From positions 992,001-1,056,000 of the forward strand of contig CBDESS010000001.1 of the NCBI GenBank assembly GCA_965242605.1: a DNA stretch of 64,000 nt, given 5' to 3'. The stretch is from JAAXHF01 sp965242605. GTDB taxonomy: Bacteria > Desulfobacterota > Binatia > Bin18. The translations under genes were made by a program, and so were the position numbers. The notes below the pieces were generated by a model, which searched no databases, was not told the origin of the DNA, and worked only from the letters and a program-made list of their open reading frames with translations. Position 1 is the first letter of the stretch. Every line of letters begins with the position of its first letter. This document shows, in pieces, positions 40,880-49,600 of the stretch.

Positions 40880-41530
40880 GTGGAGCTCGCGATACAAATC
40901 GCCTTCTGGGCGGTTCCGGTCCTGGTGGCAGTCATCCTGCACGAGTTGGCCCACGGCTACACGGCCTACCGGCTAGGTGATTCGACCGCGGCCAGGGTGG
41001 GACGGCTGAGCCTGAATCCGTTCGCCCATGTCGATCTGTTCGGTACCGTCTTGCTCCCGCTGTTGCTGATCGTGACAGGCTCGCCCTTCCTGTTCGGCTA
41101 CGCCAAACCCGTCCCGGTCAACTTTGCCAATCTCCGCAATCCCCGCCGGGATATGGTCTATGTTGCGGCCGCCGGCCCGACTATGAACCTGGGCCTAGCC
41201 GTGCTCTCAGCCTTTCTTCTTCACTACCTCCAGGCCGGTCAACCCCCGGCCGACCTGCCGCTGACCCAAGCGGCAACCCCAGGTCTGGCAGCGGCCATGC
41301 TGACCGCCAGCATCGTCATCAATGTGGCCCTGGCGGTGTTCAACCTCTTCCCCATCCCTCCCCTGGACGGTGGGCGGGTGGCCGTCGGCCTGCTGCCGCA
41401 CGGCTTGGCTTTGCCCCTCGCACGGCTTGAGCCCTACGGCATGTTCATCATTATCGGGCTGCTGATGACCGGGCTGCTCAGTGATATGATTCGCCCGCTC
41501 ACCACCTTCATCCTGCACGCCCTGCTGTAG
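40880..41530 (+). CDS. Site-2-type membrane zinc protease (M50 family)
   Basis: 216 residues from GTG 40880. The zinc motif HELAH is in VAVILHELAHGYTAYRLGD, and the third ligand is in FNLFPIPPLDGGRV. Four to five hydrophobic segments match the short M50 peptidases that lack a PDZ domain. In many bacteria this gene precedes scpA-scpB, as here. The substrate is unknown. Confidence 0.92.
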   Translation: MELAIQIAFWAVPVLVAVILHELAHGYTAYRLGDSTAARVGRLSLNPFAHVDLFGTVLLPLLLIVTGSPFLFGYAKPVPVNFANLRNPRRDMVYVAAAGPTMNLGLAVLSAFLLHYLQAGQPPADLPLTQAATPGLAAAMLTASIVINVALAVFNLFPIPPLDGGRVAVGLLPHGLALPLARLEPYGMFIIIGLLMTGLLSDMIRPLTTFILHALL

Positions 41531-41552
41531 AAGACCGGCACCAGGAACAACG

Positions 41553-42293
41553 ATGCCGTACCGTGTCAGACTCGATATCTTTGAGGGGCCGCTTGACCTC
41601 CTCCTGCACCTGGTCAAAAAGAACGAGCTTGACCTCTCGGACATTCCAGTCGCCAGCATCACCGACCAATACCTCGGCTATCTGGACCTGCTCCAGCAGC
41701 TTGACCTTGACCTGGCCGGAGAATATCTGGTCATGGCCGCCACCCTGTTACACCTCAAATCACGCCTGCTGCTGCCCGCCCAGGAGGCGGTTGAAGAGGA
41801 AGTCGGCCCCGACCCCCGGGCCGAGCTGGCCCGGCAACTGCTCGAATATCAGCGCTTTAAGGAAGCCGCGGCAACGCTCAACCGCAAGCTCCTCCTCGGA
41901 CGGGATGTCTTCACCCGCCCGCCGCTGCCCAGCCCAAACCAAGCCGATCATATACACGCCGTCGGTCTGGGAGACTTACTTGACGCCCTCCAGGACATGC
42001 TAAAAAAGGCCGAGCCAGAGCTTGTGCATGAGATTGTCCTTGAGCAGGTCTCTTTGCGCGAGCGCGTGAGTGTCGTCCTTGACCTGCTCCGGGAACGCGG
42101 CCGCGCCACTTTTACCGAATTATTCTCAGCCGACACGACCCGATTACAGATGCTCGTGACTTTCCTGGCCAGCCTGGAGCTGGTCAGGAGCCGGATGATC
42201 GACATGCAACAAACGGCACCCTTTGGTCCCATTCTGCTGAGCCTGGCCGTCAGCCCGGATGCCCCGCTGCCGCCCGGTCTGGAGCAGCTCTAA
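41553..42293 (+). CDS. scpA: Segregation and condensation protein A
   Basis: 246 residues. The N-terminus YRVRLDIFEGPLDLLLHLVKKNELDLSDI and YLVMAATLLHLKSRLLLP are hallmark ScpA kleisin segments. The C-terminal winged helix contains RATFTELFSADTTRLQMLVTFLASLEL. ScpA bridges SMC heads with ScpB during chromosome condensation. It starts 22 bp after the protease and is followed by scpB after 8 bp. The SMC gene is not in the window. Confidence 0.95.
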   Translation: MPYRVRLDIFEGPLDLLLHLVKKNELDLSDIPVASITDQYLGYLDLLQQLDLDLAGEYLVMAATLLHLKSRLLLPAQEAVEEEVGPDPRAELARQLLEYQRFKEAAATLNRKLLLGRDVFTRPPLPSPNQADHIHAVGLGDLLDALQDMLKKAEPELVHEIVLEQVSLRERVSVVLDLLRERGRATFTELFSADTTRLQMLVTFLASLELVRSRMIDMQQTAPFGPILLSLAVSPDAPLPPGLEQL

Positions 42294-42301
42294 GCATCGC
42301 T

Positions 42302-42985
42302 ATGGACCGCACCGCCCTCAAAACAATTGCCGAAAGCCTGATCTTTGCCGCCGGCAACCCGGTTTCTCTCCGCCGGCTGTCGGAAGTCATTGGGGTAACG
42401 CCGGCGGAGGTCAAACCGGCCCTGTCGCTCTTGCACCAGGAATACCGCGCTTCGAGCCGGGGCATCATCTTTGCCGAGGTAGCCGGCGGCTACCAGTTTC
42501 GCACCGCGCCGGACAACGCGGAGTACGTCAAGGCGCTCCTGCAAGAAAAACCCGGCAGACTGAGCCGGGCGGCCCTGGAGACCCTGGCCATTATCGCCTA
42601 CCGCCAGCCCATCACCAAGCTGGATATTGAGGCGGTGCGCGGGGTGACGATCGACGGCGTCCTGCACTCGCTGCTGACCAAAAATCTGATCCATGAAATG
42701 GGTCGCAAAGATGTGCCCGGGCGGCCCTGGGTGTACGCGACAACCTCCCAGTTTCTCGAACTCTTTGGTCTGAACGACCTCAGCGATCTGCCGCCGCTGC
42801 CCGACATCCACGAACCAAGCCTCAACCCCCTGGCCGACCAAGCCCTCGACGGCACGCCTGACAGCGCACCGGGGAGAGACACCACGAGCAGCATCGCCAA
42901 CCGCGGAGCGCCCCATGCCCAAAATATCCCGACCCTCGAGGCTGAAGCCCAAGCCGCGCCAAGCCGCCAAGCGAACGGCCCGTAA
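42302..42985 (+). CDS. scpB: Segregation and condensation protein B
   Basis: 227 residues. The first winged helix has KTIAESLIFAAGNPVSLRRLSEVIG, and the second has ALETLAIIAYRQPITKLDIEAVRGV and LHSLLTKNLIHEMGRKDVPGRPWVYATTSQFLELFGL, both diagnostic of ScpB. The last 45 residues are low-complexity and not conserved. It partners with ScpA on SMC. Confidence 0.95.
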   Translation: MDRTALKTIAESLIFAAGNPVSLRRLSEVIGVTPAEVKPALSLLHQEYRASSRGIIFAEVAGGYQFRTAPDNAEYVKALLQEKPGRLSRAALETLAIIAYRQPITKLDIEAVRGVTIDGVLHSLLTKNLIHEMGRKDVPGRPWVYATTSQFLELFGLNDLSDLPPLPDIHEPSLNPLADQALDGTPDSAPGRDTTSSIANRGAPHAQNIPTLEAEAQAAPSRQANGP

Positions 42986-43014
42986 ACTATACCCGACCAA
43001 CCATAGATCTCCAC

Positions 43015-43065
43015 AAAGACGCAGCGCCCTCCCCGCTCGCCAAGAGGACAGGACGAGGCGTCTTC
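43015..43065 (+). repeat. Palindromic element between scpB and rluB
   Basis: 51 bp. AAAGACGCAGCGCCCT and AGGACGAGGCGTCTTC flank CGCTCGCCAAGAGGAC. If rluB starts at 42915 the element is in-frame there (QRRSALPARQEDRTRRL); from the preferred start it is intergenic. Confidence 0.75.
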
Positions 43066-43076
43066 GCTCCCAAGCC

Positions 43077-43183
43077 GACCAGCCGCCGCCCCAGCCAACA
43101 CCCCCATGCCAGCAACAGGGTGCCGATAAAGGTTCCCAGGGCATAGCCGGACCAGCCGCCGCCCCAGCCAACACCCCCATGCC
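43077..43183 (+). repeat. 34-bp direct repeat ahead of rluB
   Basis: GACCAGCCGCCGCCCCAGCC plus AACACCCCCATGCC occurs at 43077-43110 and 43150-43183. The second copy contains the preferred rluB start ATG. Confidence 0.85.
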
Positions 43184-43931
43184 GGCCCAACGCCTGCACA
43201 AGCTGTTGAGTCGGGCGGGGGTGAGTTCACGCCGGAAAGCGGAGACGCTGATCCAGGCCGGCAAGGTCCAGGTTAACGGCCAGACGGTCACCCGGCTGGG
43301 GACAAGCGCGGATCCGAGACGTGACACCATCGTTGTTGACGGTCAGCCTGTGTCGTTCGACCCGGCCCGGCTGTATTTTCTGCTCAACAAACCGACCGGC
43401 GTGGTCAGTACCCTGGCCGACCCGGAAGGGCGTCCAACGGTTCGTGAGCTGCTCGGCAAAGTCCGCGAGCGCATCTTTCCGGTCGGTCGGCTCGATTATC
43501 ACTCGGCCGGGCTGTTATTGCTGACCAATGACGGGGAGCTGACCGCCCGCCTGCTTCATCCGCGCTATCAGATTCCCCGGACCTACCACGTCAAGCTGAC
43601 GGGGAGGTGCTCGCCACGCGCACTCACCAGGTTAAAACACGGTGTGCCGCTGGCCGACGGCAGGCTGAGCGGCCCGGTCGAACTCCGCACCATCCGCCGC
43701 ACCGAGCGGAAAACCTGGATTGAGCTGACCCTGCACCAGGGCCGCCACCACGAAGTCCGGCAGATGTGTGACGCCATCGGCCATCCGGTCGAAAAACTTA
43801 TCCGGGTCCTGTTTGGTCCGATCGTACTCAGCGACCTTGGCCCAGGTGCCTATCGTCCACTCGCCCCAATTGAGGTCCAGTCCCTCAAACGAGCCGTCGG
43901 ACTTGGCTCAAAGCGAACGCTGGCCTCTTGA
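43179..43931 (+). CDS. rluB: Pseudouridine synthase RluB/RsuA family
   Basis: 250 residues from ATG 43179. An S4 domain (QRLHKLLSRAGVSSRRKAETLIQAGKVQVNG) precedes the catalytic region with the active Asp in FPVGRLDYHSAGLLLLTNDGEL and the C-terminal LHQGRHHEVRQMCDAIGHPV. This class modifies 23S rRNA (RluB/E/F) or 16S (RsuA). The start is uncertain: the frame is open from 42915, overlapping scpB, but that extension is made of a palindromic element and a direct repeat and has no conserved sequence. No clear RBS precedes 43179. Confidence 0.9.
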   Translation: MPAQRLHKLLSRAGVSSRRKAETLIQAGKVQVNGQTVTRLGTSADPRRDTIVVDGQPVSFDPARLYFLLNKPTGVVSTLADPEGRPTVRELLGKVRERIFPVGRLDYHSAGLLLLTNDGELTARLLHPRYQIPRTYHVKLTGRCSPRALTRLKHGVPLADGRLSGPVELRTIRRTERKTWIELTLHQGRHHEVRQMCDAIGHPVEKLIRVLFGPIVLSDLGPGAYRPLAPIEVQSLKRAVGLGSKRTLAS

Positions 43932-43964
43932 GTCAGACTGCCATCACCGTCCACCTTGCCGGTC

Positions 43965-43993
43965 TTGACTTCGCCCGGCCTGGTCGCTATATA
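43965..43993 (+). promoter_or_regulatory. Promoter of the initiator tRNA gene
   Basis: TTGACT and TATATA are separated by exactly 17 bp, ending 31 bp before the tRNA 5' end. Confidence 0.75.
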
Positions 43994-44024
43994 TGCTGAT
44001 GGACGACACCCGTCCTTGTCTTGA

Positions 44025-44101
<77 letters not shown>

Positions 44102-44108
44102 GTCTGAC

Positions 44109-44140
44109 GCCCCGAAGCTCTTCACGGCTTCGGGGCGTTT
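44109..44140 (+). terminator. Terminator after tRNA-fMet
   Basis: CGCCCCGAAGC / GCTTCGGGGCG with a 7-nt loop is followed by TTTGC. It ends the tRNA transcript. Confidence 0.7.
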
Positions 44141-44174
44141 GCGCAGAATAGTCCCCAGGTTCGGAGGACACCCT

Positions 44175-44840
44175 ATGCTGAACGGCACATTTCAGAAACG
44201 CTTCCAAGAACTGCAAGGGCAATCAGATTCAATGAATGAACCGAGTCGCTCGGATTGGCAAGGATGGGCCACGAGCTGCCAGAATCTGGTTAAAGCCGTA
44301 TACGGAGAAAACTCTCCTCATTACATCAATTTCACGGAGGAGATGAGGAGGACTACAGAGGCGCTGGCAGACCGGTCGCCGCCAGGGTATCATGTATACT
44401 CTATCCACGTCCGGGCTCTCCAAGGCATATTCAAAAGCGCGAAGGAAGACTTTGAAGCCGGCTATGTGTTCAACGTTGATCTGAAAATTTCCGGTGAGGT
44501 CTTTGGAAATTTCGTTGTCTTGGCCAAGCAAGTTCTCGCCGAGGGCCACAGAGATGTCGCAGCGGTTTTGGCGACCGCGGCGCTGGAGGACGCACTGAAA
44601 CGCTACGCGAACGCCAATGGATTGAACGACGACAATCGAACAATGACCGCTGTCATCAATGCTCTTAAATCGAAAGGACTTGTGTCAGGAGCGCAGAAGG
44701 CACTGCTGGATGACATGCCGAGGATAAGAAACGCAGCGATGCACGCAGATTGGGAAAAAATAGACGAATCGGCCGTCGGTGGCGTTATCGGTTTTGTTGA
44801 GCAATTCCTCCTGACTCGCTTCAGCCAGGACGAACCATGA
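44175..44840 (+). CDS. Hypothetical protein with HEPN/DUF4145-like C-terminus
   Basis: 221 residues from ATG 44175 with GGAGG 9 bp upstream. The second half (AAVLATAALEDALKRYANANG, then LLDDMPRIRNAAMHADWEKID) resembles HEPN-like or DUF4145 helical domains often found in defence and restriction loci; RNAAMHADW recalls their Rx4-6H motif. Its stop overlaps the start of the next gene (ATGA), so the two are a unit. The gene is less GC-rich than its neighbours, in line with horizontal acquisition. Confidence 0.6.
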   Translation: MLNGTFQKRFQELQGQSDSMNEPSRSDWQGWATSCQNLVKAVYGENSPHYINFTEEMRRTTEALADRSPPGYHVYSIHVRALQGIFKSAKEDFEAGYVFNVDLKISGEVFGNFVVLAKQVLAEGHRDVAAVLATAALEDALKRYANANGLNDDNRTMTAVINALKSKGLVSGAQKALLDDMPRIRNAAMHADWEKIDESAVGGVIGFVEQFLLTRFSQDEP

Positions 44841-45418
44841 CCGACTCCATACTAAGACGGTGGGATACCACTGTTGAAGAACTCACCGAAGTAGTTGAGA
44901 AAAACCCAAGCCTCCGAGGAATGATCCTCGGCTACCTTGCCGAGTTGAAGCTGGAAAAACTGTGGCTCAGACGCGATGAGATATCCCACATATCAAAGCA
45001 CGACGAGCACGACAGGAAAAAGAAAGGGGATCGTGTCGTTCTGTACAAAGGCAAGGATTTTATCTTCGAATCAAAATCTCTTCAGACGAATACCATACGG
45101 CAAACCGCCGAGGGATGGGTCGGCAGGGCCCAGGTGGACGCCAGCGACAGGCGCGAGGTCATACTCCCTGACGGCACTGGAGTACATACAACCTGCCTGC
45201 TTCGCAATGAATTTCACATCCTGGCTGTTAATATCTTCGCCTTTGAAGAAAAGTGGAGATTTGTTTTTGCAAAAAACAGCGATCTGCCCTCATCCATATA
45301 TAAGGGCTATACGGAGTACCAGCGAAGGCATTTGCTCGCCACCCTGGTGACGGTTCATTGGCCGTCCAAGCCTCCATTCCGGGACGAACCGTTTACGTTG
45401 ATGAACGAGATGCTTTAG
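44837..45418 (+). CDS. Putative PD-(D/E)xK restriction endonuclease
   Basis: 193 residues, coupled to the gene before it. KGKDFIFESKSLQTN gives an ExK triad preceded by acidic residues (EHDRKKKGDR), a plausible PD-(D/E)xK nuclease core. It faces a DNA methyltransferase gene convergently, with 26 bp overlap, the usual arrangement for a small type II restriction system. No named family is recognised, so the nuclease call is inference from motif and context. Confidence 0.55.
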   Translation: MTDSILRRWDTTVEELTEVVEKNPSLRGMILGYLAELKLEKLWLRRDEISHISKHDEHDRKKKGDRVVLYKGKDFIFESKSLQTNTIRQTAEGWVGRAQVDASDRREVILPDGTGVHTTCLLRNEFHILAVNIFAFEEKWRFVFAKNSDLPSSIYKGYTEYQRRHLLATLVTVHWPSKPPFRDEPFTLMNEML

Positions 45419-46178
45419 CGAAGCGCATCTGCGACGCTCTCTTGCCCTGTGGGATTTTGACAAAAACAAGAAAATATGAATGGTTCTTCCTGGCGTGCAT
45501 TTGATGGATGACTCTGCTCATCCCCGGCTTGTTGGGACGAACAACGATAAACAAATCTTTGCAAAAGAAGCCGATTTCGGCGAAGGAGTTGATGAGCTCG
45601 ACATGCGTCAGGTTTTGCTTATTCGCGCTGACCTCATCCTGACACTTGACGATACATACCCCCCGGTCCCTTAAAATCCGGTGCGCTTCCTTCCCTCCCT
45701 CATTATACATTTCTAAAACTGCCCCATGCCATTTCCCTCCGTCGGGCTTGGGCACCTCGTCACCGTTAGAGTAATGATCTCGGAAGGTATTGTGCGTTCC
45801 ATTGCCCGCCTTGACAGTCTTTCCTGTGCGGTACAATCCTTCCATGTACGGTGGGTCAAAGACAACGGCGTCAAACGAACTCGCTTCGTAAGGCAAATTT
45901 CGACAATCCAGGCCATCTGCAATGTCGGACGGAAAAAAATGGTAATTACTTGTGTCGATATTTTTCCAGAAAACTCCTTTGCCATAGGTCACGTCTGCAA
46001 CCTTTGATCCGTCCTCCACATGGAGCTTCAGCACCTTTGGAAAGATATCGGAATTGTTTCCGACATAGGCGGAAAATATCAGATCGGAGGTCGCTATCCC
46101 CCTCGGGCTCTTTCTTCCTGATGGCGTGCGATGCGCATCGGCGTCGCCAAAAGGCATTTTCACCTGTCTTGCGTTCAT
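45393..46178 (-). CDS. DNA methyltransferase (N4/N6 type)
   Basis: 261 residues from ATG 46178 (TTG 46196 is possible). The SAM motif I is KVADVTYGKGVFW and catalytic motif IV is FDAVVFDPPYMEGLY (DPPY), typical of N6-adenine and some N4-cytosine methyltransferases. The region after it (EAHRILRDRGVCIVKCQDEV, then FAEIGFFCKDLFIVV) fits the rest of the Rossmann fold. It is convergent with the putative endonuclease, so it is probably its protective partner. Base composition is less GC-rich than the housekeeping genes. Confidence 0.82.
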   Translation of the reverse strand: MNARQVKMPFGDADAHRTPSGRKSPRGIATSDLIFSAYVGNNSDIFPKVLKLHVEDGSKVADVTYGKGVFWKNIDTSNYHFFPSDIADGLDCRNLPYEASSFDAVVFDPPYMEGLYRTGKTVKAGNGTHNTFRDHYSNGDEVPKPDGGKWHGAVLEMYNEGGKEAHRILRDRGVCIVKCQDEVSANKQNLTHVELINSFAEIGFFCKDLFIVVRPNKPGMSRVIHQMHARKNHSYFLVFVKIPQGKRASQMRFAKASRSST

Positions 46179-46246
46179 GTCACTCGGCTTTCCCAAATCT
46201 TTCTTCTGAAATCGGCGAGGGTGTCAGCCCCCGGCGTGTCCGCGGC

Positions 46247-46763
46247 TCAGTAGCCCGCGGCTTCATACGGCCCCTGACCGCGCCGGTAGAGCAGAAACCG
46301 CCGCTCAAACGAGCACACTTCTGCACCGCCCTGGTTCAGGGCCCGCGTTCTGACGTGCAGAAGGCCCTTGCTGGGGACGGGAGCGAGATTCCCGTTTGCC
46401 GAGGATTTCGGATTCTGCATACATCGTATCCCCGGCGTAAACCGGCACTGGAAACCGTATATTGGTCCAGCCCAGATTGGCCACCACCTTGCCAAAGGTC
46501 TTCGTCGTCAACGCTGTCGTGACACTCAGCAGGAAAGACTCACTGATGAGTTCCTGGCCACCATAGACCTTCTCATTATAGACCGCATCAACCCGCCGCA
46601 TGGACAGGTCAAGCGAGCGGAGGGCGTGCAGCCGGCTTTCTTCGGCAGTAAAGGTTCGGCCCGGACGATGCTTAAAAATCTGCCCCTCGGCAAAATCCTC
46701 AAACTCGATCCCGGCCACTTCGATACAGGTTGTATCGGCTACTTTGCGGTGCGAGTAGAACAT
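46247..46763 (-). pseudogene. MaoC-like dehydratase, frameshifted
   Basis: The N-terminal frame carries FEDFAEGQIFKHRPGRTFTAEES, NLGWTNIRFPVPVYAGDTMYAESEILGKRESRSRPQQG. The rest (LLHVRTRALNQGGAEVCSFERRFLLYRR...YEAAGY) is in another frame, entered at about 46375. Both pieces together make a complete hot-dog-fold MaoC enzyme (enoyl- or mesaconyl-CoA hydratase type). A second broken MaoC gene follows upstream on the same strand. Confidence 0.78.
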
Positions 46764-46798
46764 CGCTACGGTGCCTGTCCTGGTATGGAGTCGTGCGA

Positions 46799-47257
46799 CT
46801 AGTAGCCGGCCTTGTCAAACGGAATGCTGTGTATATACCAGTATGACATACTCCATCGTACACACAAGCATGCCATCCTGGTTGATGCCCCGCGTCACCA
46901 CGGTCAACTGACCGCAATCCGCCTCGTCTGCGGCGGCTTTGGTTGTGATCTCGATCTCGGCGTACAGCGTATCGCCGCCAAACACCGGAGCGGTCATGGT
47001 GATTGCTGAGCAGCTACAGATTCGCTTTTTTTATTAAACGTCTTCTCGGGCCAGGACGCATAGTTGGCGTCAAAATGTAGCATGGCCTGATTGAGCGTCT
47101 CGACCATCTCCTCCACATTGTCCTGCTGGGAGATGGTCAGGCCCGGGCGGTGCTGAAACACCTGGCCCGGTTCAAAGTCCTCAAAATCGAGGCCATAGCG
47201 TTCCCGGTAGAGGTGCTCGCCAAGCTTGACATAGGCGGAAAAGGCAAACTCAGCCAT
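46799..47257 (-). pseudogene. Second MaoC-like dehydratase, deleted and frameshifted
   Basis: It begins MAEFAFSAYVKLGEHLYRE, LDFEDFEPGQVFQHRPGLTIS, then jumps from MLHFDANYASWPEKTFNKKS to another frame with APVFGGDTLYAEIEITTKA and VVTRGINQDGMLVCTMEYVI. The normal central segment is missing and the last residues (SIPFDKAGY) lie in a third frame. It is paralogous to the gene downstream; such pairs often encode two-subunit hydratases. Both are dead here. Confidence 0.75.
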
Positions 47258-48171
47258 GACTCGTGTGTCTCCTGTTCAGCCCGCCATATTCTAGTAGGAA
47301 TCGCTTACCCTGGCCCGATGTACCAGTAGGTTGGATAGGACGGATAGCCGGCTCGAATGTCAACCTTGCACGACTTCAGTCGTTCGACCTGGTGCTCTAC
47401 AGGCCTGTCATTTGTGTGCCTTTTAGCACAGTTCTTGCCGGGGCATGAGATCGTGAAAAAGGCCGCCCGGGTTTGTCCTACCTAGGCGGCCTTTTTGTGT
47501 GGTGTGACCCAACACAAAAAAGCCCAGCCTGTACACCCTTGGCCTGGCCAAGAACGCGCCGCTATGGCCCGCTTACGAAGCCGTTTTTTGCCGCTGAACC
47601 GCTGATTGTTGGTCTGGCGCTGGGACGGGTAGTCAGGCACGGGTTTGGCCCGACTCCCGCCAGCTATAGGTGTGACCGACGAGCCTGGGCCCGCTTCCCC
47701 CGTCACCCGGGCCGAAGCCCGGATGCTATCACCGCCGCCATTACCGAAGTGACCTTGACGCAAGCGTTTCAATCCTCACCAAGTCCGAAGGCTTAGCGCA
47801 ACGCCTTTCGGCATCAGATATGTGACCAAATAGGGCAGGTAGGCTGTCCCTCTGGGACGGTCTCATGCTCAACGCCTTCCGGCATCAGATAGCGATTGAC
47901 GTCCGTTTCGCCTTTTTTTCGCCCACCCCGAAGGGTAGGCGATACGCTCGTTGCTGCCCTTGCCGTAACATTCTTTACGGGTAGCCGGTTTGCTCATGCG
48001 GTCAAGCCTATTTTACGGAATCCGGGGAAACTTGACCGGTAGAGAGGACAGCCATTGATTTCAAGTCCGGTGAGCGACCCCGGGCCCAAGGAAAATGCTA
48101 CCCAACCCCAAGCTTTTTCATGCCTCACCTACCCCGGAGGGTAGGCGCTAGGCGGAAGCCGCAAAGGACAC
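47258..48171. other. Gene-free region with short scattered repeats
   Basis: No credible gene is visible. Present are a bidirectional terminator at 47456-47496, GTTTCAATCC at 47769, AACGCCTTTCGGCATCAGATA at 47800 and a near copy at 47870, and CCCCGAAGGGTAGGCG (47934) with a close copy at 48131. The GTTTCAATCC motif and the roughly 70-bp spacing resemble the CRISPR-like array that follows, so this may be its most decayed part. Confidence 0.5.
47456..47496. terminator. Bidirectional terminator
   Basis: AAAAAGGCCGCC and GGCGGCCTTTTT flank a 17-nt loop, giving A and T runs on both sides of a strong stem. Confidence 0.75.
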
Positions 48172-48441
48172 GGCAAAAACCCACGGTTCGTTTCAATCCC
48201 CTAGAATCGGGGCAACGGTCACGCACCTAGGCGGATCAAAAAGGACACGGGAAATACCCTCGGTCTATTTCAATCCCCTACAATCGGGGCAACTGCGTCC
48301 GTTGAGGCATTCTATTCTCGCAGCAACGGCAAAAGCCCAAGGTTCGTTTCAATCCCCTACACCGGGGCAACCGACAGAACCTTCAAAGCAAGGCTCGCAA
48401 AACCTCAAGGTGTGTTTCAATCCCCTACCAATCGAGGCAAC
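48172..48441 (-). CRISPR. Degenerate CRISPR-like array, four repeats
   Basis: Four copies of a repeat whose minus-strand form is GTTGCCCCGATTGTAGG, then GGATTGAAAC and a less conserved GAACCTTGGG. Plus-strand copies end at 48216, 48293, 48371 and 48441 (periods 77, 78 and 70). Intervening segments are unique, about 33-41 bp. The ATTGAAAC end is the typical 5' handle of type I/III CRISPR RNAs. The repeats differ from each other and no cas gene is present, so this is a decaying, orphan array. It adjoins a defence-type helicase relic. Confidence 0.65.
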
Positions 48442-48466
48442 CAACCAAAACACTCATACCCGCTTC

Positions 48467-49239
48467 CTACCCCCGTGACCGAAACCGTGTCAATCGGGGT
48501 AGGGCTTGGGAACTGAAGCGGGCGATACGGTCATTCAGGTCGCTCCACACTCCCTGGGCACGCAGGGGGAGTATAGCCGGCTCCGTCTCCAACCACCGCT
48601 CGGCCGCTTGCGGCTCCGATTCTAACCAGAAAGGGGCAGGCACGACAGGCATGTCAACTTTCTGGCAGCGTACCAGTTCGTCGCCCAGCTTTTCAGGGTC
48701 CGACTTTTCAGGCAGATACGGCGTGATGCCACGAAAGGTAACGGGCAACAGCCGTCGCGTCACTGGACAGAGCCAAGCTTCGCGCACCTGTACAATCTCA
48801 GCCTGTTGCCCAGGGTCCAGGTGATAGCCGGATTCGGTGCGGCTCAATACCGGACGCGCATCCCGCCATAGGGCATCTAAAATTTCCTCAATCTGTGCCT
48901 GGTCCGCTGGCCGTTCTCGGTCTAATCCCAGAGCGTAGGCCAGAAGCCTGACCAGACGGGAGCCGATGGCCACAGCCGTTGGTCTCGTGTGGCTTTTTCC
49001 TCCTGTCCGGGCGCGAGCACATTTTCTTTGCGGAGCAGGCGCAGGGGCAGACCGCCTTCACAGGCGAGGGTCAGCAGAAATCCCCTACCCTTGCCACTCG
49101 TCAGCAAGGGACATTTCCGGAATCCTGGTCCTGCCCCTACCCATTCGTGAATCACCGCAAGAGGCGGAACATGCCCAATCTCAGCAAAGCCGATTTTCTC
49201 TCTCCGCGTCTCATACAGCGGATTATGCGTCAGCCGTAT
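48467..49239 (-). pseudogene. Relic of a DEAD/DEAH-type helicase / defence-associated gene
   Basis: Two frames join at about 48990, where one A is missing from an expected GACCAAACG (DQTAVAIGSRLVRLLAYALG). The first part has ETRREKIGFAEIGHVPP and GRGFLLTLACEGGLPLRLL. The second has VREAWLCPVTRRLLPVTFRG and VWSDLNDRIARFS, like the middle of large DUF1998-type DEAD helicases. The helicase then ends abruptly without its C-terminal motifs. The first and second parts may come from two different genes fused by deletion. The family name is from memory of motif style and is tentative. Confidence 0.5.
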
Positions 49240-49600
49240 CCACAGCCCACACGCCGGCACCCCGGGCCGAAATAGCCAGAAACACAAAACAGTACACCGC
49301 AGACAGCTCGCCCTGATTGGCAATCGGAAACAGGGCTTGTGTGCCGTGGGCCATCCAGTAGGCGGCCGCCATCAGGCCGCTGCACACAAAGGCCGCCCAG
49401 CGCGTGCAGAAACCGATCATGACCAGAATGCCGCCGACCAACTCAATGCCGCCGGCCACATAGATGACGAAGGCCGGTGCCTCCGCCGGGGCCGGCAGCG
49501 GAAAGCCGAGCAGCTTTTGAGCACCATGAAAAAAGAACAAAAACCCTGCAACGATACGCAGCAGCGCGTAGGTCTGCTCCCCATATTCCTTCATAAACAT
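49223..49600 (-). CDS. DoxX family membrane protein
   Basis: 125 residues from ATG 49600, chosen for AGGGGGA 8 bp upstream. Four hydrophobic helices with LLRIVAGFLFFFHGAQKLLGFP, AGGIELVGGILVMIGFCTRWAAFVCSGLM and MAAAYWMAHG are typical of DoxX/DoxD-type proteins. The family's role is poorly defined (thiosulfate oxidation, redox stress). Its 3' end overlaps the helicase relic by 17 bp. Confidence 0.87.
   Translation of the reverse strand: MFMKEYGEQTYALLRIVAGFLFFFHGAQKLLGFPLPAPAEAPAFVIYVAGGIELVGGILVMIGFCTRWAAFVCSGLMAAAYWMAHGTQALFPIANQGELSAVYCFVFLAISARGAGVWAVDTADA

Noticed and set aside
42987..43199. A minus-strand glycine-rich membrane peptide gene between scpB and rluB
   Set aside because: It is the reverse reading of the direct repeat and element; hydrophobic by composition, without RBS.
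47482..47772. A 96-codon minus-strand frame in the gene-free region
   Set aside because: It has no RBS, no conserved motif and runs into a terminator hairpin. I could not support it as a gene.
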